NCBI GenBank assembly: GCA_035552275.1
Contig: DASZLR010000044.1
Coordinates: 1 to 21,222, forward strand
Source of the DNA: DASVLX01 sp035552275
Lineage (GTDB): Bacteria > Actinomycetota > Actinomycetes > Mycobacteriales > Pseudonocardiaceae
Length of the DNA stretch: 21,222 nt
Direction of reading: 5' to 3'
Notes under the pieces: generated by a model
Seen by the model: the letters and a program-made list of their open reading frames with translations, nothing else
Databases searched by the model: none
Told to the model about the DNA's origin: nothing
Translations under genes and position numbers: made by a program
Part shown: piece by piece, positions 7,924 to 13,786 of the stretch
How the letters are laid out: each line of letters opens with the position of its first letter
Position numbering within the stretch: the stretch's first letter is position 1

Positions 7924-8924
7924 CGGGTCCCCGGCCAGCGTCGTTTCCCCGGCTGGCGGCATTCGGCTCGAACCCGGAGGCGGACGTCCGGCGGGCCGCC
8001 GCGACCGGATCACCCAGGGATCGCTGGCTCGCCGCCGTCGCGCTCGGTGGCCAGGGCCGGTACGCCGCCGCGGCCGGCGCGCTCGGTGAGTTGGTGACCG
8101 CACCCGATCCGGTGCTGGCCGCGCTGGCCTGCTCGACGCTGGCCGCGCACCGCCGACAGCTGGGTGGGCACGCCGCCGCCCGCCGGTGGGACGCGGCGGC
8201 GCTGGGCCGGCTCACGACCGCCCGCCTGCCGGCCGGTCCGGATGGCGACCCGGCCGGCGACCCGGATGGCGTGGACCTGGCCGGCGCCTGGTCGGACGCG
8301 CTGCTCGGGCTGGCCGCCGACGCGATCGGCCTCGGCCGGCCGCACGAGGCCCATCGGCTGCACCAGCGCGCCCAGCGGCACAGCGGCGCCTGTTGGCGGT
8401 CCCGGGTGCGGGCCGGCTGGGTGGCGGCCGAGATCGAGCTGGCGGCCGGACACCCCGAACGGGCGATCGCACCATCGATGGTCGCCGCCGAGCTGGCCTG
8501 GGCCGGTCCGTCGGTCCGCCATCGGGTCAAGTCGGACATTGTGCTCGGCGCTGTTGTGGCCGCAGTGCTCGCCGCCGCGCCCGCCACCCGTCCGGCGCAA
8601 CCGGCGGCCGGTGTGTCCACGGTGCTCACGGACGGGGGTCACCCGACGGTCTCGGTCGAGTGTCCCGACCCCGCCGTGCTACTCGACCGAGCCCTGCGGA
8701 CCTCCCTCGAACGGGGGATATTGACACTCGCTTGGCCAGCGGCGGTCATCGCGAGAGACCTTCATGTTCAACGACGCGACGAATTCTCACGTATCGCCAG
8801 CGATGCTCTGACCAGTGTGTATACCCGATCGGACGATGGGCTTCGGCGCTTGGCGCTCGCCTCGCCGTGGGTTCCGGCGGACCTGATCCGGCTTGTCAAA
8901 CCAACTCGAACGGGGGGCGGCTGA
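7920..8924 (+). CDS. Conserved hypothetical protein with TPR-like helical repeats
   Basis: A 334-residue protein whose GTG start overlaps the stop of the MerR-type gene (GTGA), so the two are probably translated together. The sequence is almost wholly alpha-helical and Ala-rich. It has repeated 30-40-residue helical pairs, for example around WLAAVALGGQGRYAAAAGAL, LLGLAADAIGLGRPHEAHRL and VAAEIELAAGHPERAIAPSM, which look like divergent tetratricopeptide repeats. No signal peptide or membrane helix is evident. The C-terminal third (about 265-325) is coded by noticeably less GC-rich DNA than the rest. By position it corresponds to Rv3415c, the unstudied gene between whiB3 and sigD in M. tuberculosis; homology is my inference. 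A partner or signal-input role for the adjacent regulators is possible but not shown. Confidence 0.75.
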   Translation: MTGPRPASFPRLAAFGSNPEADVRRAAATGSPRDRWLAAVALGGQGRYAAAAGALGELVTAPDPVLAALACSTLAAHRRQLGGHAAARRWDAAALGRLTTARLPAGPDGDPAGDPDGVDLAGAWSDALLGLAADAIGLGRPHEAHRLHQRAQRHSGACWRSRVRAGWVAAEIELAAGHPERAIAPSMVAAELAWAGPSVRHRVKSDIVLGAVVAAVLAAAPATRPAQPAAGVSTVLTDGGHPTVSVECPDPAVLLDRALRTSLERGILTLAWPAAVIARDLHVQRRDEFSRIASDALTSVYTRSDDGLRRLALASPWVPADLIRLVKPTRTGGG

Positions 8925-9021
8925 AGGTCTGTACGGATTAAGCACCAGATCGGGTCAAGGTTTCGCCCCAACCGGCCGATACCGGAAATGGAACGTCACT
9001 CGGTTGCTGGAAGGAGTCCCC

Positions 9022-9618
9022 GTGACGACGGTCTTGATCTGCGACGACCGGCGTAGCGTGCGTGAAGGGCTGACGCGTGTGATGTCAGCCGTGCCGGGCG
9101 TGAGTCGCATCGACTGTGTGGCGCACGGTGACGAGTTGCTGGGTCGGTTCACCCGGCAGCCGGTCGACGTGGTCTTGGTGGGCACACAACGCGCTGTGCC
9201 CAGCGGCGTTGAGGCGACACGTCGCCTGGTGTCGGCGAGCCCACAGGCCAACGTCATCGTGTTCGGCGCGCCCGACGACGCGAGCAGCATCGCCGCCGCG
9301 ATCGCCGGCGGCGCCCGCGGCTATCTGCGCTGGGACGCGTCCCGGCCGGAACTGGTCGCGGCCCTGGCGCACACGCTGGCCAGCACCTCGGTGCCGGCCC
9401 CGCGCCAACCATCCGACCCTGGTGTGCAACTCACCGACCGCGAGCTGCAGGTGCTGCGCGGCATGAGCCAGGGCAAGAGCAACGGCCAGATCGGCCGTGA
9501 GCTGTACCTCTCCGAAGACACCGTCAAGACCCACGCTCGTCGGTTGTTCCGCAAGCTGGGAGTGCGTGACCGGGCTCAGGCCGTCGCGCACGGGTTCCGT
9601 CGCGGCCTGGTGTCGTGA
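9022..9618 (+). CDS. bldM: BldM-like atypical response regulator (LuxR/NarL-type HTH)
   Basis: A 198-residue protein: receiver-like domain at about 1-120 and a LuxR-type DNA-binding domain at about 137-198. The HTH segment LSEDTVKTHARRLFRKLG and the ending GFRRGLVS match Streptomyces BldM as I recall it, and bldM lies beside whiD there, as here beside whiB. BldM controls sporulation genes, alone or as a heterodimer with WhiI. The receiver keeps the acidic pair Asp8-Asp9. The phospho-acceptor position is Gly54 (VVLVGTQ), the Thr/Ser position is Gly82, and the conserved Lys is Trp104 (GYLRWD), so phosphorylation control is ruled out in practice. GTG 9022 is chosen because AAGGAG lies five bases upstream; the frame opens further upstream inside the previous gene. 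A terminator pair follows. Confidence 0.9.
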   Translation: MTTVLICDDRRSVREGLTRVMSAVPGVSRIDCVAHGDELLGRFTRQPVDVVLVGTQRAVPSGVEATRRLVSASPQANVIVFGAPDDASSIAAAIAGGARGYLRWDASRPELVAALAHTLASTSVPAPRQPSDPGVQLTDRELQVLRGMSQGKSNGQIGRELYLSEDTVKTHARRLFRKLGVRDRAQAVAHGFRRGLVS

Positions 9619-9622
9619 CCTT

Positions 9623-9640
9623 CTGGCAGTGAGCTGCCAG
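9623..9640 (+). terminator. Small hairpin behind bldM
   Basis: CTGGCAG (9623-9629) and CTGCCAG (9634-9640) form a perfect 7-bp stem with a TGAG loop four bases after the bldM stop. It is the first of two hairpins in a row. Confidence 0.6.
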
Positions 9641-9653
9641 CCGCCGAGGTTCC

Positions 9654-9685
9654 CGCCGGTCCGGTGACTTGTCACCGGACCGGCG
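9654..9685 (+). terminator. Long GC-rich hairpin terminator behind bldM
   Basis: The arms of this 32-base near-palindrome are perfectly complementary over 15 bases around a central TT; a realistic fold has a 13-14-bp stem and a CTTG-type loop. It stands between bldM and the sigD promoter region and probably separates the two transcription units. Confidence 0.75.
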
Positions 9686-9692
9686 CATCGGT

Positions 9693-9709
9693 CGGTAATG
9701 CCGGTAATG
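9693..9709 (+). repeat. Tandem CGGTAATG repeat upstream of sigD
   Basis: CGGTAATG occurs twice in direct orientation (9693-9700 and 9702-9709) with a 9-base period, and the related CCGTAACC follows at 9713-9720. It may be a regulator binding site; no matching regulator is identified. Confidence 0.45.
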
Positions 9710-9759
9710 GCTCCGTAACCACCAAGGTCGGGGTTGCGCTCGCCCGGTACCGTGGAGGC

Positions 9760-9796
9760 GACCAGTCTGGGTGAACTCCCTAAGCCCAGGGTGGTC
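9760..9796 (+). other. Imperfect inverted repeat upstream of sigD
   Basis: The arms GACCAGTCTGGG (9760-9771) and CCCAGGGTGGTC (9785-9796) pair at ten of twelve positions, flanking a 13-base loop. If sigD is transcribed from an upstream promoter this is a leader hairpin; if transcription starts at the proximal -10 box, it is a DNA operator candidate. Confidence 0.5.
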
Positions 9797-9833
9797 TCTC
9801 CCGACAGACCCGCTTACTAGGTAACACCAGGAC

Positions 9834-9839
9834 TATTGT
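9834..9839 (+). promoter_or_regulatory. Candidate -10 box for leaderless sigD mRNA
   Basis: TATTGT fits TAnnnT and ends five bases before the ATG at 9845, with no Shine-Dalgarno sequence in between or upstream. I see no good -35 box. A promoter further upstream, near TACCGT at 9748-9753, is an alternative. Confidence 0.4.
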
Positions 9840-9844
9840 CTGCG

Positions 9845-10417
9845 ATGACCAACTTGGGGGACGGACTGAGCGCGGTGGTGGCATCAGCGATCGGCGGCGA
9901 TCACTCGTCGACGGAGCGGTTGCTTGCGCTGGTGCGCCCTCTGGTGGTGCGGTATTGCCGTGCCCGGCTAGGCAGACAAGAGCGGTCGTTCACTTCGGCG
10001 GACGATGTGGCCCAGGAGGTGTGTCTCGCGGTGCTGACGGCGCTGCCCGGCTACCGTGACCAAGGCCGGCCGTTCCTGGCGTTCGTGTACGGGATCGCCG
10101 CGCACAAGGTCGCCGACGCCCACCGGGCCGCGTCCCGGAACCGGTCGGAGCCGGTCGCCGAGGTGCCGGACATGCCGGAGCTTGCCGCCGGCCCCGAGTT
10201 GCGGGCGATGAGAAGCGAACTTTCCGAACGGATGGCCGGTTTATTGCGGCTGTTGCCCGACAAGCAGCGGGAGATTCTGGTGCTGCGTGTGGTGGTCGGG
10301 CTGTCGGCGGAGGAGACCGCGGACGCGGTCGGATCGACACCGGGTGCGGTGCGGGTCGCGCAGCACCGGGCGTTGGGCCGATTGCGGAAGGAACTCACTC
10401 CGGAGGAGGTGGTCTGA
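9845..10417 (+). CDS. sigD: SigD-type ECF RNA polymerase sigma factor
   Basis: A 190-residue group IV sigma factor. Region 2 spans about 26-95, with the core-binding and -10-recognition segments ADDVAQEVCLAVLTALPGYR and FLAFVYGIAAHKVADAHR. Region 4 spans about 135-185 (LPDKQREILVLRVVVGLSAEET, then GSTPGAVRVAQHRALGRL). These segments agree closely with M. tuberculosis SigD as I recall it, and rsdA follows directly as in that species. SigD directs RNA polymerase to stationary-phase and starvation-linked genes. I prefer ATG 9845; the same frame has a TTG at 9836, inside the presumed -10 box. The stop is immediately followed by the rsdA GTG, so sigma and anti-sigma factor are coupled and kept in balance. 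Confidence 0.94.
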   Translation: MTNLGDGLSAVVASAIGGDHSSTERLLALVRPLVVRYCRARLGRQERSFTSADDVAQEVCLAVLTALPGYRDQGRPFLAFVYGIAAHKVADAHRAASRNRSEPVAEVPDMPELAAGPELRAMRSELSERMAGLLRLLPDKQREILVLRVVVGLSAEETADAVGSTPGAVRVAQHRALGRLRKELTPEEVV

Positions 10418-11413
10418 GTGGCGGAACCGAACAAGCATGGCGTTGGCGGGCTCGCGTCAAGAATCCGGCGCGGGACGATGACCGGCGCGCGGCGACTGCG
10501 TTCGATCGAAGCGGGCGCCCAGTTCGATAGTGATGACAGAGCTGACAGAGCCTGGGGCCACGGTGACCCGGACGACAACCTGGACGACTGTTCGGCTGAG
10601 AACAGCGCTGCGGAACGCGCGCCACTGGACACCGCCCGGCTGCACGCCGACGACGCTTTCCTGAACCGGCTCAGCAACGCGGACGCCGGCTTCCCCGGCG
10701 GCGACTCCGAGCTGACCAGCCTGCTGATGTCCTGGCGGCGGGATGTGGACGCCGTGCCGATGCCCGAACTGGTCAGCACCGACGAGGCCGTGCACCGGAT
10801 CGCCGACGCGGCGCAGGCCGGCCGCCGTCGCAGCAGGTCGATGGTGCCGCTGGCCACCGCCGCCGCGGTGCTGGTGATCGCGTTCACCGGCGTCGGCATC
10901 GCCGCCCGGAACGCCCAGCCCGGCGACGCGCTGTGGGGGCTGACCGAGGTGCTGTACTCCGACCACGCGCATTCGGTGGAAGCCGCCGACACCGTGCGCG
11001 CCGATATCTCGCACGCCGGCCAGGCGCTCCAGGCCGGCCACCTGCGGGAAGCCCGCACCGACCTGGCGATGGCGCAGGCGACGCTGTCCGCCGTGGCCGG
11101 CGAGGACGGCCAGGCCGCCCTGCTGCAACAGGGCAAGACTTTGCTGGCGCAGATCAACGCGGCCAGCACCGCGCACCCGCCGTTGCCGACGCCGCAGCCG
11201 GTCACCACGGTTCCGACGTCCAGCGCGCCGACGACGGCGCCGCCCACGACGACGACCGTGCCGCCGACCACGACGACCACGGTGCCGCCCACGACGACCA
11301 CGGTGCCGCCGACCACGACGACCGTGCCGACCACCGACCAGTCGCCGGAGTCCACGCCGCTGAACCACAGCGGCACGCCGCCGAGCCCGGCCACCGCGCC
11401 GGCATCCAGCTAG
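10418..11413 (+). CDS. rsdA: RsdA-type membrane-anchored anti-sigma-D factor
   Basis: A 331-residue protein. Residues about 70-118 contain the sigma-binding segment (DTARLHADDAFLNRLS ... LTSLLMSWRRDVDAVPMPEL), matching RsdA_SigD_bd and lacking the zinc HxxxCxxC motif of classical ZAS anti-sigma factors. A membrane helix spans about 142-163. Outside the cell, a helical segment (PGDALWGLTEVLYSDHAHSV) is followed by a long Pro/Thr repeat tail. It would hold SigD at the membrane until proteolysis releases it. GTG 10418 directly follows the sigD stop, with GGAGGAGG (10401-10408) correctly placed. This start gives about 55 more N-terminal residues than my recollection of Rv3413c. Those residues are charged and low in structure, and later starts are possible. 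Confidence 0.9.
   Translation: MAEPNKHGVGGLASRIRRGTMTGARRLRSIEAGAQFDSDDRADRAWGHGDPDDNLDDCSAENSAAERAPLDTARLHADDAFLNRLSNADAGFPGGDSELTSLLMSWRRDVDAVPMPELVSTDEAVHRIADAAQAGRRRSRSMVPLATAAAVLVIAFTGVGIAARNAQPGDALWGLTEVLYSDHAHSVEAADTVRADISHAGQALQAGHLREARTDLAMAQATLSAVAGEDGQAALLQQGKTLLAQINAASTAHPPLPTPQPVTTVPTSSAPTTAPPTTTTVPPTTTTTVPPTTTTVPPTTTTVPTTDQSPESTPLNHSGTPPSPATAPASS
11240..11338 (+). repeat. PPTTTTV coding repeat in rsdA
   Basis: Four imperfect 21-24-base units encode PPTTTTV-type heptads in the extracellular tail of RsdA. Unit length varies by a codon (one unit has five Thr), as expected from replication slippage. It probably acts as a flexible wall-spanning stalk and possible glycosylation site. 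Confidence 0.85.
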
Positions 11414-11444
11414 CGGTGAGCTAAGCGGGACGGCTGGCTCACCG
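11414..11444. terminator. Hairpin shared by convergent rsdA and DUF5319 genes
   Basis: CGGTGAGC (11414-11421) and GCTCACCG (11437-11444) are perfect 8-base arms with a 15-base loop. They start right after the rsdA stop and reach into the last codons of the DUF5319 gene. A bidirectional terminator is plausible. Confidence 0.5.
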
Positions 11445-11825
11445 GTTGGACTCCACCGCGGTTACGCCGTCAGCGAAACCGCGGCAGTACTCCCACGTGA
11501 CGTACTTCTGGGGGTCGGGCTCGAACGCCGGCTCGTGTCGGCGCATCCGGCCCTCGTCCAGCAACTGGCGCAGGCTGGACCGCAGCAGTTCCCAGTCGTG
11601 ATAGTGCGGTTCTTCACAGTCGGGGCAGTCGACCTCGATGCCGCGGATCCCGCGCGGCGCCAGCAATGCCTGGTACACGGCGAGATTGGCCAGATCCTCC
11701 ACGAGCTCGGCCCGGTCCTCATCGGACAGCTCGTGCTCGTGCTCGACATCGACGCCGTCCGACGCCCATGCCACGCTGTCGGGGTCCTCCCCGAACGGGT
11801 CCGGCGGCAACGCTTCGTTCGACAC
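11439..11825 (-). CDS. DUF5319 family protein, possible zinc-binding
   Basis: A 128-residue protein, acidic at its N-terminus (PPDPFGEDPD). It has a CPDC pair (Cys67, Cys70), then HYHDW (His74, His76), and later YVTWEYCRGFADG with Cys114. The Cys/His set suggests a metal site, probably zinc. The sequence and place agree with Rv3412, which sits between rsdA and guaB in M. tuberculosis; the family (PF17252) has no known function. I chose the GTG whose complement is at 11823-11825 because the homologue begins near the same point and a TACCGT -10 box lies eight bases upstream. The frame extends to an ATG at 11873 without conservation. It faces away from guaB, sharing a 135-base control region with it. 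Confidence 0.85.
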   Translation of the reverse strand: MSNEALPPDPFGEDPDSVAWASDGVDVEHEHELSDEDRAELVEDLANLAVYQALLAPRGIRGIEVDCPDCEEPHYHDWELLRSSLRQLLDEGRMRRHEPAFEPDPQKYVTWEYCRGFADGVTAVESNR

Positions 11826-11833
11826 GGTGCGAA

Positions 11834-11839
11834 ACGGTA
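11834..11839 (-). promoter_or_regulatory. -10 box for leaderless DUF5319 gene
   Basis: TACCGT on the minus strand, eight bases before the GTG at 11825, with no ribosome-binding site. In the opposite direction, TACCAT at 11868-11873 is a weak -10 candidate for guaB; I find no good -35 box for it. Confidence 0.4.
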
Positions 11840-11960
11840 CGCCGACGCTCGGGCGGCGGGCACCGGATACCATGAGGTTGACTCGGATTGAGCGTCCCGC
11901 CTGCGGAAATCCCGCCCTGGAGCGCGCCCCCTCGCCGGAAGGAAGGCCGACCCGAACACC

Positions 11961-13541
11961 ATGACCGGAACGATGCTCAACCCGCTGCGCGACTCTGCCG
12001 ACCAGTCAGCCGACAAGTCAGTCGACGAGACTGCCGATGAGGCGGGTGGCACGTCGATGCCCGCCAAGTTCGCCATGCTCGGCCTGACCTTCGACGACGT
12101 GCTGTTGCTGCCCGCCGAGTCGGATGTGGTGCCCAGCCAGGTGGACACCAGCACCCGGCTGTCCCGCAACATCACTCTGCGAGTGCCGTTGGTGTCGGCC
12201 GCGATGGACACCGTGACCGAGGCGCGGATGGCCATCGCCATGGCGCGGCAGGGCGGCATGGGCGTGCTGCACCGCAACCTGGCCGCTGACGAACAGGCGT
12301 CCCAGGTCGAGGTCGTGAAGCGGTCGGAGGCGGGGATGGTCACCGATCCGGTCACCTGCTCGCCGGACGACTCGCTGGCCGAGGTCGACGCGCTGTGCGC
12401 GCGGTACCGCATCTCCGGGCTGCCGGTGACCGAGGCGGACGGCACCCTGGTCGGCATCATCACCAACCGGGACATGCGGTTCGAGGTGGACCACACCCGG
12501 CCGACCCACGAGGTGATGACCAAGACGCCGCTGGTCACCGCCCAGGTCGGAGTGACGGCGGAGGCCGCGCTGGGCTTGTTGCGCCGGCACAAGGTGGAGA
12601 AGCTGCCGATCGTGGACGGGGCCGGCAAGCTGCGCGGCCTGATCACCGTGAAGGACTTCGCCAAGACCGAGCAGTACCCCAACGCCACCAAGGACCCGGA
12701 CGGCCGGCTGCTGTGCGGAGCCGCGGTCGGCGTGGGCGCGGACGCGTACCAGCGGGCGATGGCCCTGGTCGACGCCGGGGTGGACGTGCTGGTGGTGGAC
12801 AGCGCGCACGGCCACTCCCGGGGCGTGATCGACATGGTCAGCAAGCTCAAGCGCGAGCTCGGCGACGCGGTGGACGTGGTAGGCGGCAACGTGGCTACCA
12901 GGGCCGGCGCGCTGGCGCTGGTAGAGGCCGGGGTCGACGGGGTGAAGGTCGGCGTCGGCCCGGGTTCGATCTGCACCACCAGGGTGGTGGCCGGGGTCGG
13001 CGTGCCGCAGATCAGCGCGATCTACGAGGCGGACCAGGTGGCCCGGCCGGCCGGCGTGCCGGTGATCGGCGACGGCGGCATCCAGTATTCCGGGGACATC
13101 GCGAAGGCCATCGCGGCCGGCGCCGGCGCGGTGATGCTCGGCAGCCTGCTCTCCGGCACCGCGGAGGCTCCCGGCGAGCTGATTCTGGTCAACGGCAAGC
13201 AGTTCAAGACCTATCGGGGCATGGGCTCGCTCGGCGCGATGCGCACCAGGGGCCAGGCCAGCTCCTACTCGCGGGACCGCTACTTCCAGGACGATGTGCT
13301 GTCCGAGGACAAGCTGGTGCCGGAGGGGATCGAGGGCCGGGTGCCGTTCCGCGGGCCGCTGTCCCAGGTGGTGCACCAGCTCGTCGGCGGCCTGCGCTCG
13401 GGCATGGGTTACACCGGCTCGACGACCGTCGCGGAGCTGCAGCGCGCCTCGCTGGTCCGGATCACCGCCGCCGGACTGAAGGAGAGCCACCCGCACGACG
13501 TCACCATGACCGTCGAGGCCCCGAACTACACCACCCGCTGA
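11961..13541 (+). CDS. guaB: Inosine-5'-monophosphate dehydrogenase
   Basis: A 526-residue IMPDH that oxidises IMP to XMP with NAD+, the committed step to GMP. The catalytic loop GPGSICTTR places the nucleophile at Cys338. The barrel begins at MLGLTFDDVLLLP (about 39), a CBS-domain pair is inserted at about 125-240, and the flap region YRGMGSLGAM and the C-terminal SHPHDVTMTVEAPNY are intact. It aligns closely with M. tuberculosis GuaB2 as I recall it. ATG 11961 gives the family length, but its purine-rich GGAAGGAAGG (11938-11947) lies 13 bases away, so initiation may be weak. ATG 12057 (MPAKFAMLG) would be a minimal start. The first 32 residues include an acidic tetrapeptide repeat and are probably disordered. 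Confidence 0.96.
   Translation: MTGTMLNPLRDSADQSADKSVDETADEAGGTSMPAKFAMLGLTFDDVLLLPAESDVVPSQVDTSTRLSRNITLRVPLVSAAMDTVTEARMAIAMARQGGMGVLHRNLAADEQASQVEVVKRSEAGMVTDPVTCSPDDSLAEVDALCARYRISGLPVTEADGTLVGIITNRDMRFEVDHTRPTHEVMTKTPLVTAQVGVTAEAALGLLRRHKVEKLPIVDGAGKLRGLITVKDFAKTEQYPNATKDPDGRLLCGAAVGVGADAYQRAMALVDAGVDVLVVDSAHGHSRGVIDMVSKLKRELGDAVDVVGGNVATRAGALALVEAGVDGVKVGVGPGSICTTRVVAGVGVPQISAIYEADQVARPAGVPVIGDGGIQYSGDIAKAIAAGAGAVMLGSLLSGTAEAPGELILVNGKQFKTYRGMGSLGAMRTRGQASSYSRDRYFQDDVLSEDKLVPEGIEGRVPFRGPLSQVVHQLVGGLRSGMGYTGSTTVAELQRASLVRITAAGLKESHPHDVTMTVEAPNYTTR
11994..12041 (+). repeat. Four 12-base tandem units in the guaB 5' coding region
   Basis: Four units encode SADQ-SADK-SVDE-TADE (residues 12-27 of GuaB) with synonymous and conservative drift. 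It is an in-frame minisatellite in the non-catalytic N-terminal extension. Confidence 0.7.
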
Positions 13542-13589
13542 AGCCCTTGCCGCCGGACTTTACCGACATGGCGGCTGCGAGAGGTCTGG

Positions 13590-13641
13590 TTATTCACAGG
13601 GCGCCAAGCTGTCCACAGGCCAACCGAATCGGTTTTCCACC
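13590..13641 (+). promoter_or_regulatory. Cluster of three DnaA-box-like 9-mers upstream of guaB3
   Basis: TTATTCACA (13590-13598) fits the TTATNCACA consensus. CTGTCCACA (13609-13617) matches the actinobacterial TTGTCCACA at eight of nine positions. TTTTCCACC (13633-13641) matches TTATCCACA at seven of nine. All three have the same orientation; the first two are 19 bases apart (about two helical turns) and the third overlaps the predicted -35 box. Confidence 0.55.
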
Positions 13642-13663
13642 CCGCCACATGGTCGAATAGGCT
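13634..13663 (+). promoter_or_regulatory. Predicted guaB3 promoter
   Basis: TTTCCA (13634-13639) and TAGGCT (13658-13663) are separated by 18 bases; the start would be near 13670. The leader of about 115 bases begins with a G-rich stretch (13672-13695). A TTGACA-like element is not better matched anywhere else in the 245-base guaB-guaB3 gap. Confidence 0.4.
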
Positions 13664-13671
13664 GATCCCAA

Positions 13672-13695
13672 GGGGTGCCCCCGGGTGGGTGGGGG
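13672..13695 (+). other. Potential G-quadruplex at the 5' end of the guaB3 leader
   Basis: G-tracts at 13672-13675, 13683-13685, 13687-13689 and 13691-13695 are separated by loops of seven, one and one bases, fitting G3+N1-7. A competing hairpin is possible between CCCCC (13678-13682) and GGGGG (13691-13695). Confidence 0.5.
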
Positions 13696-13786
13696 TCTGC
13701 GTAACGCGAGCCAGAAATGGCGGCTCGGACATGGCCGCGCGGGATCGAGACGTCGTGAGACGTGTGGATCGGAGAAAGGGACCGAC

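Noticed and set aside
9821..9846. GTAACA-N16-CGAT, resembling a mycobacterial SigD autoregulatory promoter
   Set aside because: The CGAT overlaps the sigD ATG, so transcription would start inside the coding region; likely coincidence.
11240..11338. Repeat array considered as CRISPR or intergenic minisatellite
   Set aside because: The units are contiguous, in frame and encode PPTTTTV in the RsdA tail; there are no spacers.
13590..13641. Replication origin suggested by DnaA-box-like sites
   Set aside because: Only three boxes, no AT-rich unwinding region, and no dnaA, dnaN or rpmH nearby; a regulatory or titration site is more likely.
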